Source of the DNA: an uncultured Ignavibacteriota bacterium
Lineage (GTDB): Bacteria > Bacteroidota > Ignavibacteria > UBA10030 > UBA8401
DNA length: 57,628 bases
Reading direction: 5' to 3'
Assembly: GCA_903861125.1 (NCBI GenBank)
Contig: CAIOTF010000048.1
Span: 1 to 57,628, forward strand
The position numbers were made by a program, and so were the translations under genes. Positions 6,938 through 15,898 of this stretch are shown one piece after another. The notes under the pieces were generated by a model. It did no database searches, was not told the DNA's origin, and was given only the letters and a program-made list of their open reading frames with translations. Within the stretch, counting starts at the first letter, position 1; each line of letters starts with the position of its first letter.

Positions 6938-9712
6938 ATGAACTCTTCTCTCATGTTTCACACCTCATCCCTGAAAAAAATAATTTTAGTATGCTGTGCT
7001 TTCTTGGTCTTTGTTCTGCCAATGAATGCCGGTCAAACAGGAAAAATTTCGGGAAAAGTCACCGATGAAAAGACCGGTGAATCACTTGTCGGCGCAACAC
7101 TCATGATTCAGGGAACAAAAATGGGTGCGGCTTCCGATTTTCAAGGTGATTATTATATTACCAACATAACGCCCGGTACGTATAACCTTACCGTTAGCAT
7201 TATCGGTTATAAAAATACAGTGATAAAAAATATCATTGTGAAGATCGACCTTACCACGCAGGTGAATGTTAAACTCTCTTCAACAGAAATTATCGGACAG
7301 GAAGTTGTCGTTCAGGCGGAACGCTCGCTCGTTCAGCGCGATCTTACCTCGTCCTCGGTAACAGTATCGTCGGAAGAGATTAAAGTAATGCCGGTGGAAA
7401 ATATCAACCAAATCATCAACCTTCAGGCTGGTGTTGTTGGTGGGCATTTTCGCGGCGGAAGATCAGGAGAAGTGGCATACCTGATAGACGGAATGCCGAT
7501 CAACAATCCGGCAAACGGATACGCAGGTTTTACTCCCGAAAATTCATCCATTCGTGAAATGGAAGTGATCAGCGGAACGTTCAATGCTGAATACGGACAG
7601 GCAATGTCCGGCGTTGTTAATATAGTAACACAGGATGGGAGCAGCAATTTTGCGGGCTCGTTCTCTTCATATTTCGGCGACTACTATACGCCGCATACAG
7701 ACACCTATTTGAATCTCGATAAATTTAACGTTACCCGTTCGAAGAACCTGCAGATGAGTCTCAGCGGACCGACCGGGATTGATGATCGGTTAACATTTTT
7801 CTTCACCGGCAGATACATCAATGACCAGGGCTTTTTATTCGGCAAACGGGTATTTAATATCGGCGATAATATTCTGCCGGTACGGACACCCGATGGACTT
7901 CAGGTGAGATTGGATCCCGGAACAATTTTAACCAACCCGAATTACGTTACGGACGGATCGGGGAACTTATATGAGATGCTCATGACGGGGGACGGTTCGT
8001 ATGTGCCCATGAATCCTTCCCGCAAATATTCGTTGAACGGAAAACTGACATACGGTCTGTCCGATCTCAAGTTCACATACGGATACTTCTGGGAAGATAA
8101 CTTCAATAAATATTATGACCACGGTTATCGACTGACACCGGACGGGATTATGAGTCATTATTCCCGCAATATGATTAACTCGTTCCAGATCAGTTATGTG
8201 CCGTCGCAAAGTACGTTCCAGACACTGAAATTCTCCGTCAACAATTTCCGCCAGCACGGATATGTATTTGAAAATCCGGATGATCCGCGTTATGTGAATC
8301 CGACGCAGGGAAGTCCGGTGACCAACTATACGTTCCGAAGCGGCGGCATGAACAGCAGCCGGTACGAGGCGAACAGTCAATCGGTAATTGGTCAATGGGC
8401 TATTACGTCGCAGCTGTCCAAAGAACATAAAATTGGCATCGGCGTTGAAGGACGGGTACATCAAATATTCAATCATGGAATGAATATCACAACGGAAGAT
8501 AGGGACAGTTCAGGAATTACGATCACAAAATTATTTTACCCTCAGCTTGGATCCGTAGGCAACCAGATGTACGACAAACGGCCGCGCGAAGCTTCGGCCT
8601 ACGTGCAGGATAAGATGGAATACGGTGATATGATTATCAACGCCGGTGTGCGTATGGATTACTTCGATCCGAACGGAAAATATCTTGTTGATCTAACGAA
8701 TCCTCCCGAAAAAGCAACAACAGATTCTATCAGAAACCTGTATCCGCTGCGCAGCGCAACAGCAAAGATCCAGGTGAGTCCGCGTTTAGGTGTTTCATTC
8801 CCCATCACGGATCAGGGGATCATCCATTTTTCGTACGGTCATTTTTTCCAGATCCCCACATTTCAGAATCTTTATTCCAATTCGGACTATCTGGTGCAGA
8901 GCGGCAACACATCCACAGCTTCGGCGCAGATGGGAAATCCGAATTTAGATGCACAGCGGACCACAACGTATGAACTTGGTCTTCAGCAGGCGCTGTTTGA
9001 GAATATCGGCGTAGACTTTACGGTCTATTACCGCGACATCCGCAATCTGCTCGGTATGGAGATTATCAATACGACACAGGGAGTAAAATACGCGCGGTTC
9101 ATCAACCGTGACTACGGCAGTATCCGCGGTCTGATACTTTCCTTCGACCGGCGCTTTGCAGATTATTTCAGCCTGCGTGCCGATTACACATATCAGATCG
9201 CCGAAGGTGATGCTTCCGATCCGCTTTCGGTCTTCTATAATAACCAAACTGTTCCGCCGGTTGAAACGAACAAACAACTTGTGCCGCTGAGCTGGGATCA
9301 ACGTTCTACACTGAACCTGAACCTGACGGTCGGTGAAATGGGAAATTGGACTGCCGGACTTATTTTCCAGTATGGAACAGGATTCCCATACACCGAAGAT
9401 GAACGTGCTTCATTGGTCCGCTTCGAGAATGGTGCTATTAAACCATCAACATACAATCTTGATCTGCGTGCCGAAAAGAATTTCAGTATTGCGTCGGTCA
9501 ATGTTTCGGTCTTCATGCTGGTCTATAACCTTCTTGATGTTAAAAATGAGAACAATGTTGATGCGTGGAGCGGAAGAGCAAATATCGATCTGGCCACATC
9601 GCAGAATGCACAAAAGATCGTCGGGGTGAATACTATTGCAGAATACCAAAACAACCCGGGAAGTTTTTCGAATCCGCGCCAGGTACGGTTCGGTTTAAAT
9701 CTAGGATTTTAG
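6938..9712 (+). CDS. TonB-dependent outer-membrane receptor with carboxypeptidase-regulatory-like N-terminal domain
   Basis: About 924 residues. I chose ATG 6938 because the longer in-frame TTG at 6911 lies inside the terminator stem, and 6938 gives a clean signal sequence (KKIILVCCAFLVFVLPMNAG). A CNA-B/CarboxypepD_reg-like beta-sandwich covers about 33-114 (GKISGKVTDEKTGESLVGATL). The plug follows (about 130-240: 'VAYLIDGMPINNP', 'EMEVISGTFNAEYGQAMSGVVNIVTQDG'), then a long barrel ending in QVRFGLNLGF with a terminal Phe typical of outer-membrane barrels. In this family TonB energy drives uptake of glycans or siderophores. Here it opens a 39-kb glycan-degradation cluster, so oligosaccharide import is the likely role. 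No SusD lipoprotein follows; two other outer-membrane or secreted proteins do. Confidence 0.9.
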   Translation: MNSSLMFHTSSLKKIILVCCAFLVFVLPMNAGQTGKISGKVTDEKTGESLVGATLMIQGTKMGAASDFQGDYYITNITPGTYNLTVSIIGYKNTVIKNIIVKIDLTTQVNVKLSSTEIIGQEVVVQAERSLVQRDLTSSSVTVSSEEIKVMPVENINQIINLQAGVVGGHFRGGRSGEVAYLIDGMPINNPANGYAGFTPENSSIREMEVISGTFNAEYGQAMSGVVNIVTQDGSSNFAGSFSSYFGDYYTPHTDTYLNLDKFNVTRSKNLQMSLSGPTGIDDRLTFFFTGRYINDQGFLFGKRVFNIGDNILPVRTPDGLQVRLDPGTILTNPNYVTDGSGNLYEMLMTGDGSYVPMNPSRKYSLNGKLTYGLSDLKFTYGYFWEDNFNKYYDHGYRLTPDGIMSHYSRNMINSFQISYVPSQSTFQTLKFSVNNFRQHGYVFENPDDPRYVNPTQGSPVTNYTFRSGGMNSSRYEANSQSVIGQWAITSQLSKEHKIGIGVEGRVHQIFNHGMNITTEDRDSSGITITKLFYPQLGSVGNQMYDKRPREASAYVQDKMEYGDMIINAGVRMDYFDPNGKYLVDLTNPPEKATTDSIRNLYPLRSATAKIQVSPRLGVSFPITDQGIIHFSYGHFFQIPTFQNLYSNSDYLVQSGNTSTASAQMGNPNLDAQRTTTYELGLQQALFENIGVDFTVYYRDIRNLLGMEIINTTQGVKYARFINRDYGSIRGLILSFDRRFADYFSLRADYTYQIAEGDASDPLSVFYNNQTVPPVETNKQLVPLSWDQRSTLNLNLTVGEMGNWTAGLIFQYGTGFPYTEDERASLVRFENGAIKPSTYNLDLRAEKNFSIASVNVSVFMLVYNLLDVKNENNVDAWSGRANIDLATSQNAQKIVGVNTIAEYQNNPGSFSNPRQVRFGLNLGF

Positions 9713-9734
9713 TTAATACGTTGAGGAGCGTACA

Positions 9735-12700
9735 ATGAAGGTTAAATTTTCCGCTGTATCATTATTTTTCATGGTCTGTTTTTCATCAATTCCATTGTTC
9801 GGGCAGGTAAGTCCACAAATTCAAGGCTACCGTAATGATGAGAAGGGTGCTTACGTCAACCGGCGTGAAGGGACCATGGATGGGAATAACGTGCGAACGT
9901 TGTATTACAACAATGGCGAAGTCGGACAATGGCCGTATTCGCCGTCGCTTGAGTGGCCCGCTCAGTCCGGTCACCAATATCTGGACGGTGTATGCGTTCT
10001 TGTATCTGCCCAGGTAAGGGCCCCCGGCAATGGTCAATTAATACATCCTTTGGAAACGTCGTATCGTGAAGAAATGCCGAAAGATCCTGTTGACGGATTG
10101 ATCTGGGGATTTGAACCCGTTCCCGGATATATGAATATGAATAAAAACGTTGCAAAGACTCCGGCCATCAACAGGGATTCGATGTCATTCCCCGTAACCT
10201 GGCCGACGGCACTTGGGAAAACGCCGGAGTGGAATGGATATTGGTACGGATATTTCGGACGCGGAGTGAACAATGCCGATTTTGAAACATTCTTTGTGAT
10301 GGATGATTCGAAGGATGGAAAATATAAACGTGCGCCGTACAATTATTATCCGATAGCGGCTGATTCAGCACGGGGCGGTCTTGGTTTGCGCGTTGAGGTC
10401 CGTGGATTTCAATGGTCGCACGTTCTCGCGGAAGATGTTATTTTCTGGCATTATGATATCGTTAATTTGTCCGATACCAAATACGACAGCGCATGTTTTG
10501 GATTCTATTCGGATCCCGGTGTGGGCGGTCCTTCCAGCGGAAATGATGATGCCAATTTCAGCACGGTTCTCGATCTGTGCTACGCGTGGGATCATATGGG
10601 GAAAGGCGAACCGAAATACGGCAACTGGGCCACGGGATACTACGGATATGCATATTTGGAAAGTCCGGGTAACTCCGAAAACCATATCGATGATGATGAA
10701 GACGGTTTGATCGATGAAAAACGCGATGATGGTATTGATAACAATCATAACTGGGTAGGATATGAAGATGTAAATAAAAATGGCAAATGGGATAAAGGCG
10801 AACCACTGAACGACGATCTCGGTGCAGACGGTGTCGGTCCGTTCGATCAGCAATACTTTGGTGCTGATGCAGGCGAAGCCGATGGAATACCGACGCATGG
10901 CGAACCGAATTTTGATGAGACTGATAAAGATGAATCGGACCAGATCGGTTTGACAGCCGTTTCGTTAACGCCCCTGGCAGACAAGGGACCGAACGGCGTA
11001 TGGCCGAAGAATAACGAAGTTGTCTGGAGAAAGATGATGGGAGGATTTGTTGATACAGGAATTGTGAATTCGAACATCAGTATTGTTTTCTCTTCGGGAC
11101 CATTTCCGCTGAACAAAGGTGCGCGTGAACGTTTCTCGATGGCACTGATTATGGGCAACGATCTCGATCAGGTTGTATTCAATAAGACGACTGTTCAGGC
11201 GATCTATAATGCATACTATAACTTCTCAGCACCGCCGCTCACGCCGCATTTAACCGCAGTTGCCGGCGACAAACAAGTGTTTCTGTATTGGGACAACGGT
11301 GCAGAAAATTCGTATGACAGATTTTTACGCAGAAAAGATTTTGAAGGGTATATGATCCTGCGAAGCCAGGAATCGAAATTCACGGATGTGAAAACGATCA
11401 CCGATTCGAAAGGTCAGCCTAAATACTGGAAACCGATCGCGCAATTTGATGTGATCGATACGATCCAAGGTCCCGATCCCATCGGCATCAACGGCGCCCA
11501 TTTCTGGCGAGGAGACAACAGCGGATTGCAGCATTCGTATGTTGATAAAGATGTTAAGAATGGAGTGAAATATTTTTATGCTGTCGTTTCCTACGATCAG
11601 GGCGATCCGTACTATGGGAAAACAGGATTACAGCCGACAGAGTCTCCGAAAATCATGATCGAGGATGTCAGCGGAAAGCTGAAGTTTGTTGATATCAACT
11701 GTGCCGCGGTTGTTCCGAATGCCGCCGCTGCCGGATATGTTCCTCCGCAGATCGATGGATCGCTCACCCGTGTCAGTTCGGGTATCGGTACCGGTTCGAT
11801 CTCGATCCAGATCGTCAATCCTAATACGATTGCTACCGGAGCGGAATATAAAGTACGATTTGATTCGAGCGGAAAATTTCCGGAGTACTCAACGAAGTCG
11901 CTTAACGTTCTCCGTACAATCGGGAGCACAGTCGATACGGTGATGCGCAATGTGAGTCTTGCGGATGTTGCGGGGGATAAATCGAGCTTACCGTTCGACG
12001 GCATGACCCTTTCCGTTAAGAATGATACGAAGATCGTTCTCGATACAATGGGCTGGATAGTCGGTAAACCTTCCGTGTTCATGTTCGTTGTGCCTGACAG
12101 TTCCGCTCCGTCTCTGAATAAATTATGGCCGAGCGATTATGAAATAAAATTCTTTGCGTCAACTGTTGATACCTCCAACGGAGATCTGGATCCGGTCGTT
12201 TACCCGGCGATACCGGTTAACTTCACCATCACCAATACGACATTCGGATACCGGAGTAAGTTCATCATTCAGGATAACGACGGTAACGGTAGATTCACTT
12301 CGGGAGACCTGATAAAACCGCTGGAGTTTACGAACAACAACGCAAACTTGTGGCTCCCGTGGAAAATTTCTTATTTCTATATGGATACACTTTCGCTGCC
12401 GAAAGCCGGCGATAAATATATCTTTAAAACGAAGCGGCCATTCTTTACCGGAGATTATTTTTCATTCAAAACAAAATCTTCGCGGACGGATCTTGATCTA
12501 ACAAAGAGTCAAATGAGCAATATCAGTGTTGTTCCGAATCCTTATGTTGGGTACTCATCGTGGGAACCGAAGAATACCTATGCGTCGGGACGCGGCGACA
12601 GGAAAATTGATTTTATCAATCTTCCGCAGCAATGCACGATACGTATTTACACCGTTTCCGGTTCGCTGGTAAAAACTCTGATTAAAGAATCCGGCGCTAC

Positions 12701-12827
12701 CAATGGAGCGCTTTCGTGGAATCTTATTTCCGAAGACGGAACCGATGTGGCATATGGTTTGTACATCTACCATGTTGATGCTCCGACTGCCGGAACGTAT
12801 ATCGGAAAATTTGCACTTATCAAATAA
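9735..12827 (+). CDS. Large secreted protein with calcium-loop-like motifs and variant C-terminal sorting domain
   Basis: 1030 residues, with a good Shine-Dalgarno (TTGAGGAG) before the ATG and a signal peptide ending about FGQ. The first 300 residues are rich in Trp, Tyr and Gly. An acidic stretch (about 315-400) carries EF-hand/dockerin-like loops such as 'DDDEDGLIDEKRDD' and 'DVNKNGKWDKGE', and another, DNDGNGRFTSGD, lies near residue 848. The middle (about 500-640) looks FN3-like ('VKNGVKYFYAVVSYDQGDP'). The C-terminus is a variant sorting domain (VVPNPYVG..., ending YIGKFALIK). I recognise no enzyme motif. It sits 22 bp behind the TonB receptor and 18 bp before the PorV/PorQ gene, so it may be the receptor's surface partner where SusD is missing (inference). 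Confidence 0.75.
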   Translation: MKVKFSAVSLFFMVCFSSIPLFGQVSPQIQGYRNDEKGAYVNRREGTMDGNNVRTLYYNNGEVGQWPYSPSLEWPAQSGHQYLDGVCVLVSAQVRAPGNGQLIHPLETSYREEMPKDPVDGLIWGFEPVPGYMNMNKNVAKTPAINRDSMSFPVTWPTALGKTPEWNGYWYGYFGRGVNNADFETFFVMDDSKDGKYKRAPYNYYPIAADSARGGLGLRVEVRGFQWSHVLAEDVIFWHYDIVNLSDTKYDSACFGFYSDPGVGGPSSGNDDANFSTVLDLCYAWDHMGKGEPKYGNWATGYYGYAYLESPGNSENHIDDDEDGLIDEKRDDGIDNNHNWVGYEDVNKNGKWDKGEPLNDDLGADGVGPFDQQYFGADAGEADGIPTHGEPNFDETDKDESDQIGLTAVSLTPLADKGPNGVWPKNNEVVWRKMMGGFVDTGIVNSNISIVFSSGPFPLNKGARERFSMALIMGNDLDQVVFNKTTVQAIYNAYYNFSAPPLTPHLTAVAGDKQVFLYWDNGAENSYDRFLRRKDFEGYMILRSQESKFTDVKTITDSKGQPKYWKPIAQFDVIDTIQGPDPIGINGAHFWRGDNSGLQHSYVDKDVKNGVKYFYAVVSYDQGDPYYGKTGLQPTESPKIMIEDVSGKLKFVDINCAAVVPNAAAAGYVPPQIDGSLTRVSSGIGTGSISIQIVNPNTIATGAEYKVRFDSSGKFPEYSTKSLNVLRTIGSTVDTVMRNVSLADVAGDKSSLPFDGMTLSVKNDTKIVLDTMGWIVGKPSVFMFVVPDSSAPSLNKLWPSDYEIKFFASTVDTSNGDLDPVVYPAIPVNFTITNTTFGYRSKFIIQDNDGNGRFTSGDLIKPLEFTNNNANLWLPWKISYFYMDTLSLPKAGDKYIFKTKRPFFTGDYFSFKTKSSRTDLDLTKSQMSNISVVPNPYVGYSSWEPKNTYASGRGDRKIDFINLPQQCTIRIYTVSGSLVKTLIKESGATNGALSWNLISEDGTDVAYGLYIYHVDAPTAGTYIGKFALIK

Positions 12828-12845
12828 CTTTAAACGATAGTCATT

Positions 12846-13877
12846 ATGAAATCGAAGATCACAGCAATTATCAGCGCACTATTCTTACTCATCGCTGCGC
12901 TTCCGGCGCAAAGTTTTGTGTCGGATGTTTCGAAACGGGGCACAACAGCAGCTCCATTCCTTTCCATCCCTCAGGGAGCACGTGCTCTGGGAATGGGAAC
13001 GGCATATGTTGCTGTTGCGGATGACCAAAGCGCCATGTATTGGAATCCGGCAGGAATCGCAAACCTTTCTGGATTCCGGGTGGTTGTTGATTACACGCAA
13101 TGGCTGGCCGACATTAAATATAATTACCTCGGTGCGACCATCAATCTTGGAAATCTGGGCGTTATTGGCTTGAACATGACATCGTCGAGCATTCCGGAAA
13201 TGCGTGTAACAACCGTTGATAATCCTTCGGGAACGGGAGAGATGTTCGGCGTTATGGATGCTGCTGTCGGTGTGACCTATGCGCTGAAACTGACAGATAA
13301 ATTTGCAATCGGATTCAATCCCAAATTTGTCTATCAGAAAATCTGGAAAATGAGTGCCTCGGCGATCGCCATTGATATCGGTGTAAAATATCTTACGCCA
13401 TTCGACGGTATCACGCTGGGTATGTCCATATCAAACTTTGGATCTAAAATGCGGTTATCCGGAAACAATACGATCGTTCTGTACGATCCGGATCCGTTTA
13501 CGTCGGGAAATAATGGTCACATTCCTGCGGATGCGCGGACGGATGAGTGGACGCTGCCGCTGAACTTCAAAGTCGGTATAGCGTACAATGTTTTTGCGGT
13601 CGAAGGCAACCGCCTTGTGCTTGCAATGGATGCATCGCATCCGAGCGATAATTATGAAAGTATTGATCTTGGTGGAGAATACTCATTCAATGATTTTATT
13701 TTCCTCCGCGGCGGTTATAAGTCTTTGTTCCTGCAAAATGCTGAAGAACGGTTCACGCTCGGTTTCGGAATACAACAGGCACTGATCGGCAGCACGCAGC
13801 TGGCGATTGATTATGCGTATCAGGATTATCAACGTCTTAAGAATGTCCAGAAATTTTCCGTAGGTATCATATTCTAA
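12846..13877 (+). CDS. PorV/PorQ-family outer-membrane protein
   Basis: 343 residues with a signal peptide (ALPAQ) and then the family hallmark 'GARALGMGTAYVAVADDQSAMYWNPAGIANL', followed by alternating beta strands typical of a FadL-like barrel ending in a strand with terminal Phe (KFSVGIIF). In T9SS, PorV/LptO shuttles cargo from the translocon to the attachment complex, and related proteins occur as paralogues. This copy could be a dedicated carrier for the sorting-domain enzymes that follow, or a general porin; sequence alone does not decide. It is tightly linked with both neighbours: 18 bp from the upstream gene and 4 bp from the GH9 gene. Confidence 0.85.
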   Translation: MKSKITAIISALFLLIAALPAQSFVSDVSKRGTTAAPFLSIPQGARALGMGTAYVAVADDQSAMYWNPAGIANLSGFRVVVDYTQWLADIKYNYLGATINLGNLGVIGLNMTSSSIPEMRVTTVDNPSGTGEMFGVMDAAVGVTYALKLTDKFAIGFNPKFVYQKIWKMSASAIAIDIGVKYLTPFDGITLGMSISNFGSKMRLSGNNTIVLYDPDPFTSGNNGHIPADARTDEWTLPLNFKVGIAYNVFAVEGNRLVLAMDASHPSDNYESIDLGGEYSFNDFIFLRGGYKSLFLQNAEERFTLGFGIQQALIGSTQLAIDYAYQDYQRLKNVQKFSVGIIF

Positions 13878-13881
13878 TTGT

Positions 13882-15879
13882 ATGATGCGAAGATGGCGGT
13901 TGACGATTATAGCGCTTTGGTGTGTTTGGATATCATCCGCAGCAGCAACGGTGATGGTAAATCAGGCGGGATATCTTCCCAATGCTCAAAAAATATTCTT
14001 TACCACTGCGCTTGCCGACAGCTTTCGGGTAATCGACAAGAACAGCGGCGCTGTCTCTTACGCCGGTAAAATTTCACTGGCCAGAGCAAACGATCCCGCA
14101 ACCGGATTGAATGTATACCGGGGGGATTTTTCCTCTCTGACTCGCCCCGGCACGTATTACATTTCCATTTCTCTCTCCGAACAATCATTTGATTTTTCCA
14201 TCTCCGACACGGTCTTTCATACACTCTTCAATGCTTCCTTAAAGGGTTTCTATTTTCAGCGGTGCGGTCAGTCGCTGAGTGCTTACTTTGCCGGTGTGTA
14301 TGCCCGCGCCGGATGCCACGGGAATGATGGCACGTACCACTCGACCTCTGATTCTTCCGGATTCAGATCCGTGAACGGCGGCTGGCATGATGCGGGTGAT
14401 TTTGGGAAATATATCGTGAATGCCGGGATCACTGTCGGAACATTATTGATGGCATATGAAATGTTTCCCTCGCGATTTAAGGATGATGCTACCGGACTTT
14501 TAGAAAGCGGAAATTCTGTTCCCGACATTCTTGATGAAGTGAAATATGAACTGAAGTGGATGCTGCGTATGCAGCACTCGAGCGGCGGAGTATATTTCAA
14601 AGTGACCCGCGAACAGTTTGAAGGATTCGTTATGCCGTCGGCGGATAACGGCACGCGGTACATCTATCAGATCTCGTCAACCGCAACGGGCGATTTTGCA
14701 GCAGTCTTTGCCCGCGCGGCCCGTGTCTATAAACCGTTCGATCAGACTTTCTCCGATTCATGTCTGGCTGTGTCACGCCGTGCCTGGGCATATTTGCAAA
14801 GTCATACGTCCATTGTCCCTGCAGGAGGGTTCAAGAATCCTTCCGGCACGGCGACCGGTGAATACGGTGACGGCAATGATTCCGACGAACGGCTCTGGGC
14901 GGCAGCGGAACTTTTCTCTGCAACAGGCGAAGCGGAATTCAATACCTACTATACTACCCGATATGCAACAGGCGGACTTATCACGCAGCCGATGAGCTGG
15001 CCGAATGTGCGGACGATGGCTCACCTTGCGTATCTCTACACGCAGCAGGCTTCGGCAAGTACATTAAATAAGATGGCACTACGGCAATCGCTGCTGGATT
15101 ATGCGGCATCGCTTGTCAGCTCAATCAGCACCGACGGATTTTCCGTTTCACTTGCAACCGGTGAATATTACTGGGGGAGCAATTCCGGAGTATTGAACAA
15201 AGCGATACTGCTGATTCTTGCATCACGCGAAAATAAGGATGCATCGATGCTGAATGCAGCATTGGCGCAGCTCAATTATATTTTGGGAAACAACGCGCAT
15301 AACATTTCGTTTGTCACCGGTATCGGCGCTCACCACGTATTGCATCCGCACCACCGCCCGTCGTCATCCGACGGCATTGCTGAACCTGTGCCCGGATTGC
15401 TTGCCGGCGGTCCTGAACAGGGAAGAAGCGATGCCGTGCTGCTTGCTAAATTTTCTTCCTCCACGCCTCCCGCATTAATCTATGCTGACGAAGAAGGAAG
15501 CTACGCATCGAACGAGATTGCTATCAACTGGAACGCGCCGTTGGTATTTGTGGCCGGATATTTTGCTTCGGAAGGATCGAGCACCGGAATTGGAAAAGAA
15601 GAGGGAAAAGGACCGGATGAATTTCAACTGCGGCAGAATTTTCCGAATCCGTTTAATCCTAATACCACCATCAGTTACCGGCTGCCGGAGAACGACCATG
15701 TTTCATTGACCGTGTATGATATGCTCGGGAAGAGGATATCAACGCTTGTAAATCAGCAGCAATCTGCCGGAACGCACTCCGTTGAATTTGACGCTACGGA
15801 ACTTTCAAGCGGTCTCTATATCTACAATGTTCAAACCGGAAAATTTGTCGAATCAAAAAAAATGGTGTTGATCAAATAA
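13882..15879 (+). CDS. Glycoside hydrolase family 9 endoglucanase with T9SS sorting domain
   Basis: 665 residues: signal peptide (to about 22), an N-terminal Ig-like CelD_N domain (about 23-110, 'VNQAGYLPNAQK'), and a GH9 (alpha/alpha)6 domain (about 115-560). Catalytic landmarks are complete: NGGWHDAGDFGKY (167-177, with D170 and D173 as base/water-positioning residues), HPHHRPS (488-494) and SNEIAINWNAPLV with the acid E545. The sorting domain follows (QNFPNPFNPNTT, ending KKMVLIK). GH9 enzymes cut beta-1,4-glucosidic bonds in cellulose or mixed-linkage glucans by inversion. Two possible ATGs (13882, 13885) lie 4-7 bp after the PorV/PorQ stop. Secreted or surface-attached endo-acting enzyme of the island. 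Confidence 0.93.
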   Translation: MMRRWRLTIIALWCVWISSAAATVMVNQAGYLPNAQKIFFTTALADSFRVIDKNSGAVSYAGKISLARANDPATGLNVYRGDFSSLTRPGTYYISISLSEQSFDFSISDTVFHTLFNASLKGFYFQRCGQSLSAYFAGVYARAGCHGNDGTYHSTSDSSGFRSVNGGWHDAGDFGKYIVNAGITVGTLLMAYEMFPSRFKDDATGLLESGNSVPDILDEVKYELKWMLRMQHSSGGVYFKVTREQFEGFVMPSADNGTRYIYQISSTATGDFAAVFARAARVYKPFDQTFSDSCLAVSRRAWAYLQSHTSIVPAGGFKNPSGTATGEYGDGNDSDERLWAAAELFSATGEAEFNTYYTTRYATGGLITQPMSWPNVRTMAHLAYLYTQQASASTLNKMALRQSLLDYAASLVSSISTDGFSVSLATGEYYWGSNSGVLNKAILLILASRENKDASMLNAALAQLNYILGNNAHNISFVTGIGAHHVLHPHHRPSSSDGIAEPVPGLLAGGPEQGRSDAVLLAKFSSSTPPALIYADEEGSYASNEIAINWNAPLVFVAGYFASEGSSTGIGKEEGKGPDEFQLRQNFPNPFNPNTTISYRLPENDHVSLTVYDMLGKRISTLVNQQQSAGTHSVEFDATELSSGLYIYNVQTGKFVESKKMVLIK

Positions 15880-15898
15880 GTATCAGGTGAAAAGGACT

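Noticed and set aside
9735-12827. Dockerin-like loops as evidence of a cellulosome
   Set aside because: The loops are single and scattered, not the paired 22-residue dockerin repeats, and no cohesin-like domain occurs in the window. Calcium binding is possible, a cellulosome is not supported.
9735-12827. The 1030-residue protein as SusD
   Set aside because: It lacks a lipobox and the helical TPR-rich SusD fold; it is mostly beta and ends in a sorting-type domain.
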